Positions 47,597 to 59,329 of a stretch of DNA of 64,000 nt are shown piece by piece; within the stretch, counting starts at the first letter, position 1; every line of letters begins with the position of its first letter. The DNA is from Cricetomys ansorgei (taxonomy: Eukaryota > Chordata > Mammalia > Rodentia > Nesomyidae). The notes under the pieces are model-generated. The model saw only the letters and a list, made by a program, of their open reading frames with translations. It searched no databases and had not been told where the DNA came from. The position numbers and the translations under genes are program-made. The stretch spans positions 72,397,501-72,461,500 of the forward strand of contig JAMJFZ010000199.1 in the NCBI GenBank assembly GCA_026225945.1, written 5' to 3'.

Positions 47597-48244
47597 TCAG
47601 CCATCACACAACTCTTAAGTCTTTCTGCTGAACCACTGGGGTACATGTTTCCCTTCTGGCTTGAGAGAAAATCACTGGAGGGCCATCTAGAGTTGTTTAG
47701 AGTTTCTGGAGCTTGTGTGGGCTGTGTGGAGTGGTCACGACTGCGGCTTGTCCTCAGCTGTGGCTGTAATGGTCCTATGCAGCTGCAGAGTGTCCCCGAG
47801 CAACTGGGAAGACAGGCTGCCTTGACAGCCTTCTGCCCTGACGCTAGTAAAGAAGATGCCTGGCTCTCAATTCCCTGCTCAGAGCTGTGAGGCTTCAAGG
47901 AAGAGCCTACCAAATAGCCCGCTCTTGAGAGTTTTAAACATTTGCAGAAAGTATTAAGGAGGTAACTTACTACAATCCATGCTTCTGAAGACTTAACACA
48001 GAAGGCTGGCAATTCTGATAGCTTTTAACAGGAGTGAACAATGCTTAAAGTGTGGTCCAGTGCTCTAAGAAGGGCTGGGTCCCTCTCAGCTATCTCAGCT
48101 AAACGGATGGACAGTCCACTTACTTCTGATGGGCATTTCTCGGGACAGATGTGCGCGACAAGGGACTCAGATCACCAAAAGTCGTCTGAGACTGTGATTC
48201 TCAAGCTCATTGTCTCATGTCACTGATGATTAAAGACATGGACA

Positions 48245-48420
48245 CAGCCAGGCAGTGGTGGTACACGCCTTTAATCCCGGCACTCAGGAGGCAGAGGCAG
48301 GTGGATCTCTGTGAATTTGAGGCCAGCCTGGTCTACAGAATGAGTGCCAGAGTTCTAGGACAGCCAGAGTTACAACAGAGAAACTCTTTCTCCAAAAACC
48401 AACCCCCCCCCCAAAAAAAG
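48245..48420 (+). repeat. B1 SINE
   Basis: GCCTTTAATCCCGGCACTCAGG and GGCCAGCCTGGTCTACAG blocks, with a C/A-rich tail. Confidence 0.9.
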
Positions 48421-48429
48421 TCATAGACA

Positions 48430-49450
48430 CACACACAGGAGCAACCAAGAACAGACTTTTTTAAGGAAAAGTTGAAGTGAGAAAAATACCCAAGAGTATA
48501 AGTAGAGTTCCAAGAAGGGAAACCATGGAGCTGCTTCCCTGGGGCTTTTTATAGGATGGATAGTAGGAACTGAACAAAGACTGGTCTCATTTTTATTGAG
48601 ATTGGTTCATTTCCTGAGCATACCAAGGGCCAAGCCAATGGAGTTCTGTAAACTCTTGGCATGTCCATTTGGCCCAGCTAGAGAGATGATCAGATGTTGT
48701 TCACATCCTCCTGCCCAGGTCAGGGGATGGCCATGCATTGAAGTCTATCTATTTTTGACTTCTGCTTCATTAGCTGCTGGCTTCGGCTCATCTGCTGTCT
48801 GCCAGCCCCAGCCACAGTTGCTACTGGCCGACGCTGGAGGTATTGCTGGTCTCTGACTTTGACTGACATCTTGCCGGCTGTCAGTTAAACTGCGTTCTCC
48901 TGTGTGGTCCTTGTAGTTCTCACCATGGTCCATTTCCTTCATTACCCGTGCCGTAGGTAACTCCTGCTTTCTTTTGTAAAACCCAAAAAGGACATCATGC
49001 TGGATGGTCCCTTCTCATCACCCGTCTCTTAGACTTGCGTCATAAGGCTGACCGGGCACCCTTGAAGGAAGGGACCACAGGATCTGAAATCCTGTCATAT
49101 GTCACACGTACAACCTGCTAACATGCCTCTTCTCCCCTCCATGGACCTGGAGCATATTTCAGGCCAACAGTGGATGAGTCAAAGGAAGCACACGTGGCCA
49201 GGACCATTGGACTCTGACAAAACATAAGCAAATACCTAAGACCCATGAAGACACACATGACGGTGCTGCTGCCTGTTTTCAGGGGAGCACAAGCCATGAA
49301 GGGTACATGATTTCAGCTTACCTCGCACTAACTCTTTCTCACTCTCCCCTCCCCTGGCTGTCTTACTTCAGGTGCCTTGAATGTACAGCTGACACTGGTG
49401 TCTTCAGAGGCTGCAGATGGTCCACCAGACCCATGATTGGGGTGAGGGAC
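48430..49450. other. Intergenic stretch, no gene seen
   Basis: No recognised coding sequence; probable old repeat fragments. Confidence 0.3.
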
Positions 49451-49454
49451 TGTC

Positions 49455-49845
49455 TGTGTTTTGTTACTGTGAAGAGACACCATGACCACAGCAACTCTTA
49501 GAAAAGGAAGCATTTAATTGGCGGTTGTTTACAGATTCAGAGGGTTAGTACATTATCGTCACGGCAGGGAGCATGGCAGGGAGCAGGCAGACACGGAGCT
49601 GGAGAGGTAGCTCAGAGTTCCACATCTGGATCCACAGGTAGCAGGAAGAGAGCCATGGGACCTGACATGGGCACTTGAAACCTCAAAGTTCACCCCGGTG
49701 GCACTTCCTCCAACAAGGCCACACCTCCGATGACACACCTCCTAATCCTTCTGAAGTAGTGCCACTCCCTGATGACGAGGCATTCAAATATATGAGCCTA
49801 TGGGGTCTGTTCTTCCTCAAACCACCACAGGAGCTATTCCAGTAA
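49455..49845 (-). repeat. MaLR-like LTR
   Basis: TGTTACTGTGAAGAGACACCATGACC... to ...CACTCCCTGATG...ATTCAAATATATGAGCC is a common rodent LTR pattern in antisense. Confidence 0.6.
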
Positions 49846-49849
49846 GACT

Positions 49850-52100
49850 GTCCAGTGGAGACCACCAAGGCTTTATGTCCTTACCAAAATACATAAGTCA
49901 AAATTAACAGCAGCTTTTAGAGGAGTTCAGGCTCCATGTCATTGCTGAGGCTCAATAGGAAGGAACAGGAACATCCTGACACAGGGATTCGTTGCTCTGG
50001 CTTGTCCGGTGCCCAATAATGATGAGTCTTGGGAAAGAAAAGCAAGAGCTCACGAACACCTTAGCCTGAAGCAATACTCAAGCTGCCATTCCAGAGTTGA
50101 TCCTGTTAATCACCACCAATAATTATAGCCCAGTGCTTTGAAGGAGTTTTGTGATCTTGGTTTCTCTAAAAACACAGAATGTCTTTTGGAATATACTTTT
50201 GTCCCCATCCCATGTGTAATGGAGGACAGTGAGTTTGGTTTAGAATGTGCATTACCAGTGGCTATGATTTGGTCACATGCAACTATTTTGCCATGTGCAG
50301 CTTGTCCTTATGATTACATTCCCCTTAGACTTCTCAGAACTTTGCTCTGAGTATATATATTGGTTGAAACCGGAGATCTGGGGTTGGTTGGTTGGTGGGT
50401 TGGTGGTTGGTTTGTTGTTTGGTTGGTTATTGCTTAAAGGGACTTGGGTTGGAGGAATTAGCTTTGGGAATATTGCGCTGAGACATGGTGGCACATGCCT
50501 GTCCTGGAACTGAACAGGCTGGCCTTGAACTCACAGAGATCCATGTGCCTCTGCCTCAGCTTCCCAAGGGCTGGGATTACAGGCATGTACACCACGCCCA
50601 GCCCTGAGAGACTCTTTATACTCAAGGGAAGACCATGTCTTTGGATCACAAGGCTTCTGCCCTCCCCAGCAGCCTAGCATTTACAAAGAAATTTCAGAAC
50701 CAGGTGGCAGGGAGCAAGGCTGTGCTTAGCCACATGCCCCACCGAGGCTGGCCCCACTTGCCGCTTAATGGCTCTCAACCCTAGAAGTGACCACACGGGA
50801 CACTACTGAAATGGCCAGAAGGAGATCCAGCACAGGTCAACTGGGAGAAACCAGCTGAGTGCTGCCTTGTGGGACAGGCTGTGCGGGGGTCTCTGAGGCC
50901 ACCATGGCCAGCAGAGTAACCATCTGCAAGGGACAAGAAGGTAAATTACTTCAACATAACTGGTGTTGGTTCAAACTTCAGGAGTCTGACTCCAAGTAGT
51001 TTATTTTAGTCATATTAAAGCACAACAAAATTTGGTGAAAATGTCCTGGTGGTAATTAACTCAACCCCACGTGCATGATTAAACTTAAGACATGACCACA
51101 CCAAATCTCTTTGTGCACGTGTGACAGCTTCCACAAAGACGGGTTCTCTAGATTGACTACATGGGACGCCTTCACATACAGAGAGGTTCTGTAGATGGAC
51201 AAGTTCACAATGTGGCTCCAGTGTGGTCTCAGCCAAAAAAAAAAAAAGAGCACCAAGCTATTAACCATGTCCACTCCCAGCCTTCTGAGCAGATAACAAG
51301 TTTTCTTTTGAAAAAAAGAAAAAAACCCTACCGTTAACATTCCTGGTTCCCCTAGTGCTCGTCTGTGAGCACAAGGCTGGACTGAGCACCCGCCTCGTAG
51401 AAGGCGCTGTGGCTCTAGCAGTCAGGTAGTTAGGAGGAGGGTGGATACTCCATGATCACATGTCCTGAAACCTGTTCCAAAGTTTTGTTTTCCTTACCTA
51501 TGATTTGGGGACCTTCAGGCTGGGATGCCCCATTTTCCTAGAATAATTTGTTAATAGTCACTGAACTAAAGTCTACAGAACACAAGATGGGAGAGAAAGA
51601 TGAGCAGAAAGGTGGTCTCATCCGTCACCCCCATCCCACCCCCACCCCATTCACGAGGAAACTGAGAAGGTGTGTCTCTTCTCCACAAGCTGGCTGCCCT
51701 CAACACACCACAAAGTTTCTTGACCTGTCACTCCAATCTGTGTCACCCCCCCCAGCTCTAAATCAACCACTACCCCAGAACTGCCTATGAAGTGTTACTG
51801 GAATTTGACTAGTCCTCTGGGGTACCCTGGCCCCTTGATGACTGTCCTGCCCACTCTGCTAGGAAATCACTGTAGCTTCTCAACATCCAGAACTCTCTCT
51901 CTATGGCTTCCTCCCAGTCCCATCCTGTCAGCTGCCCTTCTCGTAGCTTGCTATTGTACAGTCCTCTTTATTCAGGTCTCCAAAATGCCCTCTCCAGTTC
52001 CCCACACTCTCTAGTCCCCTCGGATCCTTGTCTCAGGCTCCCACTTTTATTTCCTCTTTGTTCCACTAGCTCTCTGCTCTGATCTGGCTGTGCTCAGCCA
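49850..52100. other. Intergenic stretch with an antisense B1 at 50470-50605
   Basis: The B1 is recognised by CTCTGCCTCAGCTTCCCAAG and ACCACGCCCAGCC. A GTTG/GTTT repeat lies at 50382-50430. No gene is recognised. Confidence 0.4.
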
Positions 52101-52107
52101 CAGAAAT

Positions 52108-52315
52108 GCCAAACCCTGGCTGGAAAGGTGACTCAGCAGTTAAGAGAACGGGCTGCTCTACAGAGGACAAGAGCTCAGTTTCCAGGACCTACATGAGGCA
52201 GCTCACAACCTCCTCTGACTTCAGCTGTAGGAGATCTGATGCCCCCTTCTGGCCTCTGAGGGCACCTACACCCACATGTTCAGATACACACATATACATA
52301 TAAATAAAAACAGGG
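52108..52315 (+). repeat. B2 SINE
   Basis: GGCTGGAAAGGTGACTCAGCAG, GATGCCCCCTTCTGGCCTC and a terminal AATAAAAA. Confidence 0.85.
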
Positions 52316-52419
52316 CAAAGTTTTTGAAAAGAAAAATGCTTAAGTCCTGAACACCATGGACTTGATTCCCTCTAACAAGTCCCTCCCCAGACTTCTGCTG
52401 CTCTAGAGGAGGAAGCGTG

Positions 52420-55400
52420 TTACTGAGTTGACCCTGACTGCAAACTGTCATGGATCTGGATGAGCACCCCCAATTTCTCCTCTAGCTCCTGAGCCTGCTG
52501 CCTCAACACCTCAGCTGACTTTGCTTTTGCTCCCTTTTGCAAATGCCTGTGCTCTCTCATAAGGCCAATCACATCCCCAATGAGGAACACACCTGTGGTG
52601 GCTACACCCATGATCCGTGCTCTACTGCTCATTGCCAGGGCAGTGCCTCTAATGGCTTGCTTCTCCTGCTCACCACTTTGCACAGAGATGCTCCCCATGG
52701 TCATGAGGCTCTTGGCACTGGCTGCTACGGCAGGTTTGGCTTTGGTGAGCTTGATGGCATAGATGTTCTGTTCAATGCATTGCAGGACTCGGCAGCAGTT
52801 CTGAGACAAGGAAAAGACTTTGGGTGCTGACTGAACCACAGCGTCTGCAGCCATCTTCACTCTGTCCATGCTGGTTGACACCAGGTGGCTGGCTTTCGTC
52901 TTGGCTGACAGCTCACTTGTGTAGTCCACAATACCGGTGGAGACACTAGTCACAGCAGCCGCTGCTCCCAGACCCATCCCTGTTGCCAAGAGTACCAGAC
53001 TGACCCCGGCCGTCATAGGAACCAGGGTGAGGCCAATGAGGGTCAGGACTCCAGACACCGCACTGACAGAGCCAGCCAGAACCTTGGAGATGGTGCAGTC
53101 CCTGTGCACCTTGTCAACCTTGTCTGCCAGGGCGTGCAGCTTCTTGATGCGCTCCTCGAGCTCCAGTTTCACCTGAGGAAATGCATCCAAAAACCTCTCC
53201 ATGTCCTGCAGGTCACCTTGGATCCGATCGCGGTCTTCCACAGCCATGTCTGCTGTGAGGGCATCGAGGGCACCACGTAACGCGTCCGCATCAGCTCTGT
53301 AACAGGCATCAAGCGATTACGAGAGATGGTTTAGCTGGGGATTTAGGTTGGCGGTAGAGTGCGCGTTTAATTTGCATGGAGCCTTTACTTCCATCCGCAG
53401 TGCAATAAAAAATTAAAGGTGGTTTGTTATGGGCTCCGTAACACAGCCTGCACAAACAATCGCATGCTTGCTGCAGCTCGAAGGACTTTACAGACACACA
53501 GAGTCTTTCTCCTGATAGTGAACCTTGGTAATTGCAAATGGTCCTTAGTCCGTAGAGGGTAACGGGTAACAGTCCTGTTAAGATGCTCTTTAGGGGGCGG
53601 GGGCTGGGGGGCTGCAGAACTGGCTCAGCAATTAAGAGCACTTGCTTCTCTTGTACAGGACTGGAATTTGGATCTCTGCACTCACATTGAGAGGCTCACA
53701 ATCACCTATAACTCCAGCGTCAGGGGATCTGACAGTCTATTGTGGCCTCCATGGCTATGTGCATACAGAGAGAGAGAGAGAGCGAGAGAGAGAGAGAGAA
53801 AGAAAGATAGATTTCCAGACACAGTGGCACACACCTTTAATCCCAGCACTCAGAAGGCAGAGGCAGGCAGATCTTTGTGAATTCAAGGCCAGCCTGGCCT
53901 ACAGAGTGAGTTCCAGGACAGCCAGAACTGTGTAGAGAGATCCTTTCTCAAAAATAATATGATATAATATGATATAATATGATATAATATGATATAATAT
54001 GATATAATATGATATAATATGATATAATATAATATAATAATATACTGTTTTGTTTGTTTAAAGTGCTCTTGAGGTTGGAGAGATGAGTCAGTAGCGAAGA
54101 GCACTGACTGCTCGTCCAGAGGACCCAGGTTTGAATCCCAGCACTGACATGGGAGCTCACAATTGCTCACAATTGTCCATTCTAGTGGGTCTAATGCCCT
54201 CTTCTGGCCTCTGTAGGCATCAGGAACAAACATAATTGCTGGCAAAGACTCATACATATAAAATAGAAATAAAGTCTTTTTTAAAAACACTTTCAAGTGG
54301 CATCTTTAGGGGCTGGGACAGGAAGTTAGGGGCTGGGACAGGAGGTTAGGGGCTGGGACAGGAGGTTAGGGGCTTAGCACAGGAGGTCAAGTGCTTGCCT
54401 CACATGCGTGAGGCTCTGGCTGGCGCTGCATAAAACCAGGCACAGTGATACAAACCTGTAATCCTAGCACTTGAGAGACAGAGGCAGAAGGCTCAGAAGT
54501 TCAAGGTCACCTTTGACGATGTCTGAGTTTAAGGCCAGTGTAGGATACATTAAACCTTGTCTAAGAAAAAAAAAAAGATGCTCCTGGTATCAGGTGTTTG
54601 AGAAAGATGCCTGCCTTCTTACTTGGCAGGGGTGGATGTGGAGTGGAGGCTGGGACTCTGCTGATGAACACAGGGAAGCAGGATTGGAGCACAAGTCACC
54701 CTCAGCAAAGAGAATGTTTGTTAGTGTGCTATGAAGTGCCTTCCTTTTGCTCTTAGCTGCTAGGTCGTGATCAGCAGGCCAAGGCATGTCCTGCCTTCCA
54801 GGAACGTCTGAATTTGGCTGGGGACTTTGGGTGGAAGCTTATTGGAACAGAACAACCTTGACTGAATATTCTAAATGTGAAAGGCTCCAAAAGCTGAAGC
54901 CTGTTGAGCAGTCCGTGATGCCACAGCAGAAAGCCCCACAGTTGGCCTCAGACAACAGGTCACACTCAAACACAAAGGCATAAAAAGAGCATAAAAAGCT
55001 ACTACATGTGCTAGGTATAAAGAAATCAGTGTTTCTTGTTGAGGCTTGGCTCTCATCCCCATAACGTATCATAGTTGAAAATACTTTAAAATCAGGAAAA
55101 TCCAGGATCCAAACCACTTCTGTTCCCAGCCATTTCCTGTATAGGGTTCTCAACCTTAACCGTGCACTTGTGTGGTAGGTAGGGATTTTGTGTCCAGGGA
55201 ACTGGGAAGTAAAGACATTGACCTCCAGGAGGGTGAGAGAGACCCCAGGTCAGCCTTGAGGACAGTGTGTGGTCCAGCCTCGTGATGCCTCTCAACCTCG
55301 CTGACAGTGGAACATTCACAAAATACATTTCTGGGTCCATCTGTGAAGGAGCTTTGGAGACAATCAACATGTGACCCAGGGCACTGGGTGGGGAAGGCAC

Positions 55401-55939
55401 ACGTGAGTGAGACCGCACCACCCATAGACAGGGGAAGAGGAAGCAGAGAAGGGGTGGGGTGCCTGACTGCAGGTGACCTGGACAACTCAGCCTCGGCCAC
55501 GACGGCCTCCCAGGCTCCGGCTTCGGTCAGCAGCAGCTGCAGATCTTCCCTGTCTGACGTCAGCTGCAGATACTCAGTGGCTTCCTCGATGAAGTTTCTG
55601 CTCTCTTGTTGGAAAGGAGAATGAGGTTAGAGGGCAGGATGGAAGAGCTTGAGTGAGCGACACTACACACAGAGTCTCTTTTCCAGGCTATCCTGGTCCC
55701 ACCTGAGGAGGCAGGATAGGGAGGAGGTGCTGGCTGCACTCCCCCAGGGCAGGGCCAGGAATACACCCCCACAGAGCCGGCATTGGCAGAGCATCTGCAG
55801 GCCCCCTTGTGACTCCCCTGCTCTGTCCTCAGCTTCTCTGTGCTTAATAAGGAGGTCTAGGCCACAAGCAAGAAGAAACCAGGGGAATGTAACTACCTGG
55901 GGAGTCCTCGCGGGCTGATGAGCTCATGCTGTCCTCCAT
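52420..55939 (-). CDS. Apolipoprotein L family gene, third, more divergent paralogue (348 aa)
   Basis: Minus-strand coding exons are 55939-55897 (43 nt, N-terminus MEDSMSSSAREDSP), 55604-55478 (127 nt) and 53296-52420 (877 nt). Together they make 1047 nt (348 aa plus TAA) with GT-AG junctions and matching phases. Exon 2 encodes the conserved family opening (RNFIEEATEYLQ). Exon 3 carries the Gly/Ala/Val-rich hydrophobic hairpin at about residues 137-178, a second hydrophobic stretch at 287-303 and a C-terminal helical heptad region at about 313-341. The N-terminus is longer and Ser-rich compared with the MASK start of the other two genes. Intron 1 is only about 290 bp. A second ATG five codons into exon 1 is an alternative start. 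A candidate polyadenylation signal on the minus strand lies at 52046-52051. I see no frame break, so it is likely functional. The exact orthologue is not assignable by eye. Confidence 0.87.
53585..53775 (+). repeat. B2 SINE
   Basis: CTGGCTCAGCAATTAAGAGCAC A-box and GAGGCTCACAATCACC, ending in a GA-rich tail at 53770-53806. It lies in the third APOL gene's intron. Confidence 0.8.
53815..53955 (+). repeat. B1 SINE
   Basis: ACCTTTAATCCCAGCACTCAG and GCCAGCCTGGCCTACAGAG. Confidence 0.9.
53955..54045 (+). repeat. AT-rich tandem repeat, 10-bp unit ATATGATATA
   Basis: About eight copies of the decamer, growing out of the B1 tail. Confidence 0.95.
54070..54285 (+). repeat. B2 SINE
   Basis: GGTTGGAGAGATGAGTCAGT, TGCCCTCTTCTGGCCTC and an AAATAAAG tail. 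An internal CTCACAATTG duplication is present. Confidence 0.88.
54303..54375 (+). repeat. 20-bp tandem repeat (GGGGCTGGGACAGGAGGTTA)
   Basis: Three to four near-perfect copies. Confidence 0.95.
54376..54578 (+). repeat. B4-like composite SINE
   Basis: ID-like head with CTTGCCTCACATGCGTGAGG, then a B1-like CCTGTAATCCTAGCACTTGA body and poly-A. Confidence 0.55.
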
Positions 55940-55959
55940 GGGGTCTCTGGTCCGAGCTG

Positions 55960-57165
55960 CAACGAGGAGAAAATAAACCATGATGGAGGGGGAACAATGC
56001 CAAGAAGGCGCACAGCTCCCTAAACTCCTTCCACGGTGTCTGCCAAGGACCCGACTTTATCCAAAGTGTTTCCCTTCCTTGAGCCCTGCAGAAGCCAGCT
56101 AGTCACCTGGCTCTAAATGTCCACCCCAAGTCCCCCGCTCCAGCCAAGACAAAGGCCTCCTGACCCATAAGGATCAGCTGATGATACACCTGTGGGAAAT
56201 AGTTGAACTTGTTCACAGAAAACAAGAGGAGAGGCGATGTCCTGGCAGCTATCAGAGGGTAGGGACACATATGTGAACTGATGATAGGAACTGCTTATGT
56301 CTGGGACACACTGGGCTCCTTAGACATCCACTTCATTAGGTGATCTCACACATGTGCTGGGAGCAATGTGGGGGAACAGCAGTCAGTATCGGGGCTTCAG
56401 GAGTGCAGCTCACTGATTAGCGCAACTACCGATGAGTCTACCCCAAAGCCATGGGGGATCGTCTCCTGAATGTCCTTCGACACTGCTGGGCCTTATCGTG
56501 CTTGTTGCTACTGTGGTCTCCCCGTCTCTCTTGTGGTGTGAAAGTTCTATGGGGTCTCTCACCCCTCACTGGGCAGTGTTCCTGGCACACATAATGACGG
56601 TGATGATTTTCCCTCAAGCAGTGCCACTTGGGTAAGGCAGTGCCACGCAGTTAAATTAATGGTTCAACTGAAACTCCGGAAAGAATAACTAAAAACATGC
56701 ACTGTTAGGAAAATTAGGTGTTTTTCACATAGCGTTGCAGGATCAGATTAGGAAGTTTTACCAGCTGCCTTGGAATTTGTAACCCAGGAAATATCATAAT
56801 AGTAAGAAAACATTTTTATTAGGGACTTGTTTTGGTCAGGGTTAGAGAACAAGAACAAAGAAAGCCAGGTTGTTAGGGCCCATGAGACTCTTCTATGAGA
56901 GACAGGCTTATGACTAAGTATGACAGATGAGTTTCAGTGCCCATTGTTAAGACTGAACTTCCTTGACCACAATTAATTTGAGATATTTTCCTAGTTTTTA
57001 CAACTATAGAATTACTAATGAGTTTTTGTGTGTGCCTTGAGGACATGGGGCTATGTGGCATGTAGACTGAATAGAGTCTCCTTTTACCTAAGAAAAGCTA
57101 AGAGACCCATGACTGAAAGTTTTCTAGTTAGTAACAAACTTGCTTCACTGTATTGGCTGAATAGA
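55960..57165. other. Sequence upstream of the third APOL gene, no coding feature seen
   Basis: Old repeats probable. No promoter motif as clear as that of the other two genes is seen. Confidence 0.3.
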
Positions 57166-57171
57166 ATTGTG

Positions 57172-57345
57172 TTGCTGGGTGGTGGTGGCGGCGTATGCCT
57201 TTAATCCCAGCACTCGGGAGGCAGAGGCAGGAGGATACCTGTGAGTTAGAGGCCAGCCTGCTCTACAGAGTTTCAGGACAGTGAGAGTTGCAACAGAGAA
57301 GCCCTATCTTGAAAACCCAAAAACCAAAAATAACTATAACAGTAA
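57172..57345 (+). repeat. B1 SINE
   Basis: GTGGTGGCGGCGTATGCCTTTA... and GAGGCCAGCCTGCTCTACAG. Confidence 0.88.
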
Positions 57346-58499
57346 CAGCAAAAAGAATTGTGCTGTTCGGGTACCATAACGTATACCTATTTCCTGGCAA
57401 CCCAGGACAGCTACCTGCCAGCTACAATAGAGGCTGGCTCCGAGAACACCTGGCTAGCTTAAACTCTGTTAATCTGTACTAGAAAAATTATTGTTTTGGG
57501 GGTATAAATGTATTGTTAAAAAAAAGTGCATGGAGAATTAGGTGTTCATGTGTAATCATGTGTGAGTATTTGGAAACAATCTGTTTTTTTTTTAAATATG
57601 TAACTTGTTCATTCACTGGGAAAAATAGGATTTGTGATTATGATGTGACTTTTTCTTATGTAAGGGGCTTTATTTAATATATACGTGATGTATGGGTAAG
57701 AAAAAAATAGGAGTGGGAGTACAAGCCTTCAAGATGCATAGGGAATATGTATGTGTGTTGAAGCTTTGCTTCTTCCACAAAAATGTGCAAATGAGTGTGT
57801 TTTTGTAGGTATTGGAAAGAATAAGTTTGTTGAAGCTTGCCTTCACCCACAAGAGGTGTGTGTATGTGTGTCAGGGGCATGTGTGACTTTATGAGAAAAA
57901 TACAGATAAAGGAAGTTTGGTGACATCAGGAGAGAGAAGGAGAAGAGAGAAAAAGCCTGGATGAAGAGGGAAGTCTGGTCCTATCTATAAGAGGAGTGGT
58001 TATTTACATTATTCACCTCATCCACCCATCCCTCTTGGATCTCTGAACGCTGCTGGGGCTAACCCCGGCACATGCGCCATGAGATGAGGAGCACTGTGAC
58101 CCCATCTCACTGAAGAGGGAAGACCGCAAGATCAGCTCACGTGCCCAGCCTTCGTAACAGTGTTACACCCGAACCACGCCATTCTGAGCCACGTTCTCCT
58201 CTGGTGACTAAGCTCAAGTCCCTTAAATACTTAGCAGGATGCCCTCCTGTCCCTGGCCAGTGTACTGTGAACAGCTTCCCACCCACAGCAAGGTCTGTGC
58301 CCTGCAGGGTACAAATCCACCAATGCCCCGGGCCCTCCATCTGTTTCTTCACTTGCTCTGGGCTGCCCGATCCCATCTGCTATCCTCCTAACCACTAGAC
58401 CTCACATCATACCCCTCCTTTATGTAAACAGTGTGTGAAGAACATTCTCCTGGCAGGGAACTTTGCCCGTATTTCAGGCTATTTCCTTAAGACCTGTCT

Positions 58500-58626
58500 A
58501 GAGCGCTGGCAAGATGGTACAGTAGGTCAGGGTGCGGCTGATGACCAGAGTTCTATCTCGAGTCCCTCATGGTGAAAAGAGGGGGCTGACTTCCAACAGG
58601 TTGTACCCTGGATTCCACACACATGT

Positions 58627-58659
<33 letters not shown>

Positions 58660-58660
58660 A
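58500..58660 (+). repeat. B3-like SINE with (TG)n tail
   Basis: GCTGGCAAGATGGTACAGTA head, with the TG run at about 58628-58658. Confidence 0.65.
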
Positions 58661-58727
58661 TGCGCGTGCAGGCGTACACAATACATACATACACGCATAC
58701 ACATATATTCTGGAAAAATAAATCTAG

Positions 58728-58900
58728 GCTGGTATGAGGGCGCACGCCTTTAATCCCAGCGCTCTAGAGGCAGAGGCAAGTGGGTCTCTACAAGTTTAAA
58801 GCCAGCCTGGTCTACATAACAAGTTCCAGGCCAGACAGAGTTACACAGGGAAGCCTATTTCTAAAAACAAAAATGAAACAAACAAAAACTAAAAAAAAAA
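58728..58900 (+). repeat. B1 SINE
   Basis: GCACGCCTTTAATCCCAGCG and GCCAGCCTGGTCTACATAAC with an A-rich tail. Confidence 0.9.
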
Positions 58901-59297
58901 ACAAAAAGAATAATAATTTTAAAAAAGTAAAAGAAACTGACTTACTTCCTAGACAGAAAGCTACAGGGTAAAAGCAGCTTCATTCCACTGGATGGCATGA
59001 GGAGCGAGTGCTCGGTAAGAACGGTTTCTTACAGTATTTTCCAGGCACACGAAGGTCATTTGGCAGAAACACTGACAGGCCTGCAGATGCCCGTGGGTCA
59101 CCAAATGGAATGAAATGGTACCTGCCTTCACAGTGTGCCTGTCTCCTTCTGGTTTGATCCTGCTCAGCTCTGCACGTATATATGGTATACTGAGGCACGT
59201 TTGGTCCAGCACTCCATTACAGGGTTAACAACCACTGGGTTAACTTAACCAAGACTTGCCTAGCCCCCCCCCTTTGGGGCTCAGTCAACACACTTAC

Positions 59298-59325
59298 CAG
59301 CCACCTCAACAGAGAACCCCAGTTC
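59298..59325 (-). other. Candidate upstream non-coding exon of the third APOL gene
   Basis: On the minus strand a 28-bp segment is flanked by a TTGCTTCTTGCAG acceptor and a GTAAGT donor. It sits about 3.3 kb upstream of the coding start. It could equally be a chance pair of splice-like sites. Confidence 0.2.
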
Positions 59326-59329
59326 CTGC

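Noticed and set aside
47299..48012. 237-codon minus-strand frame with a very long serine run
   Set aside because: It is the translation of the polypurine microsatellite; no conserved flanking domain.
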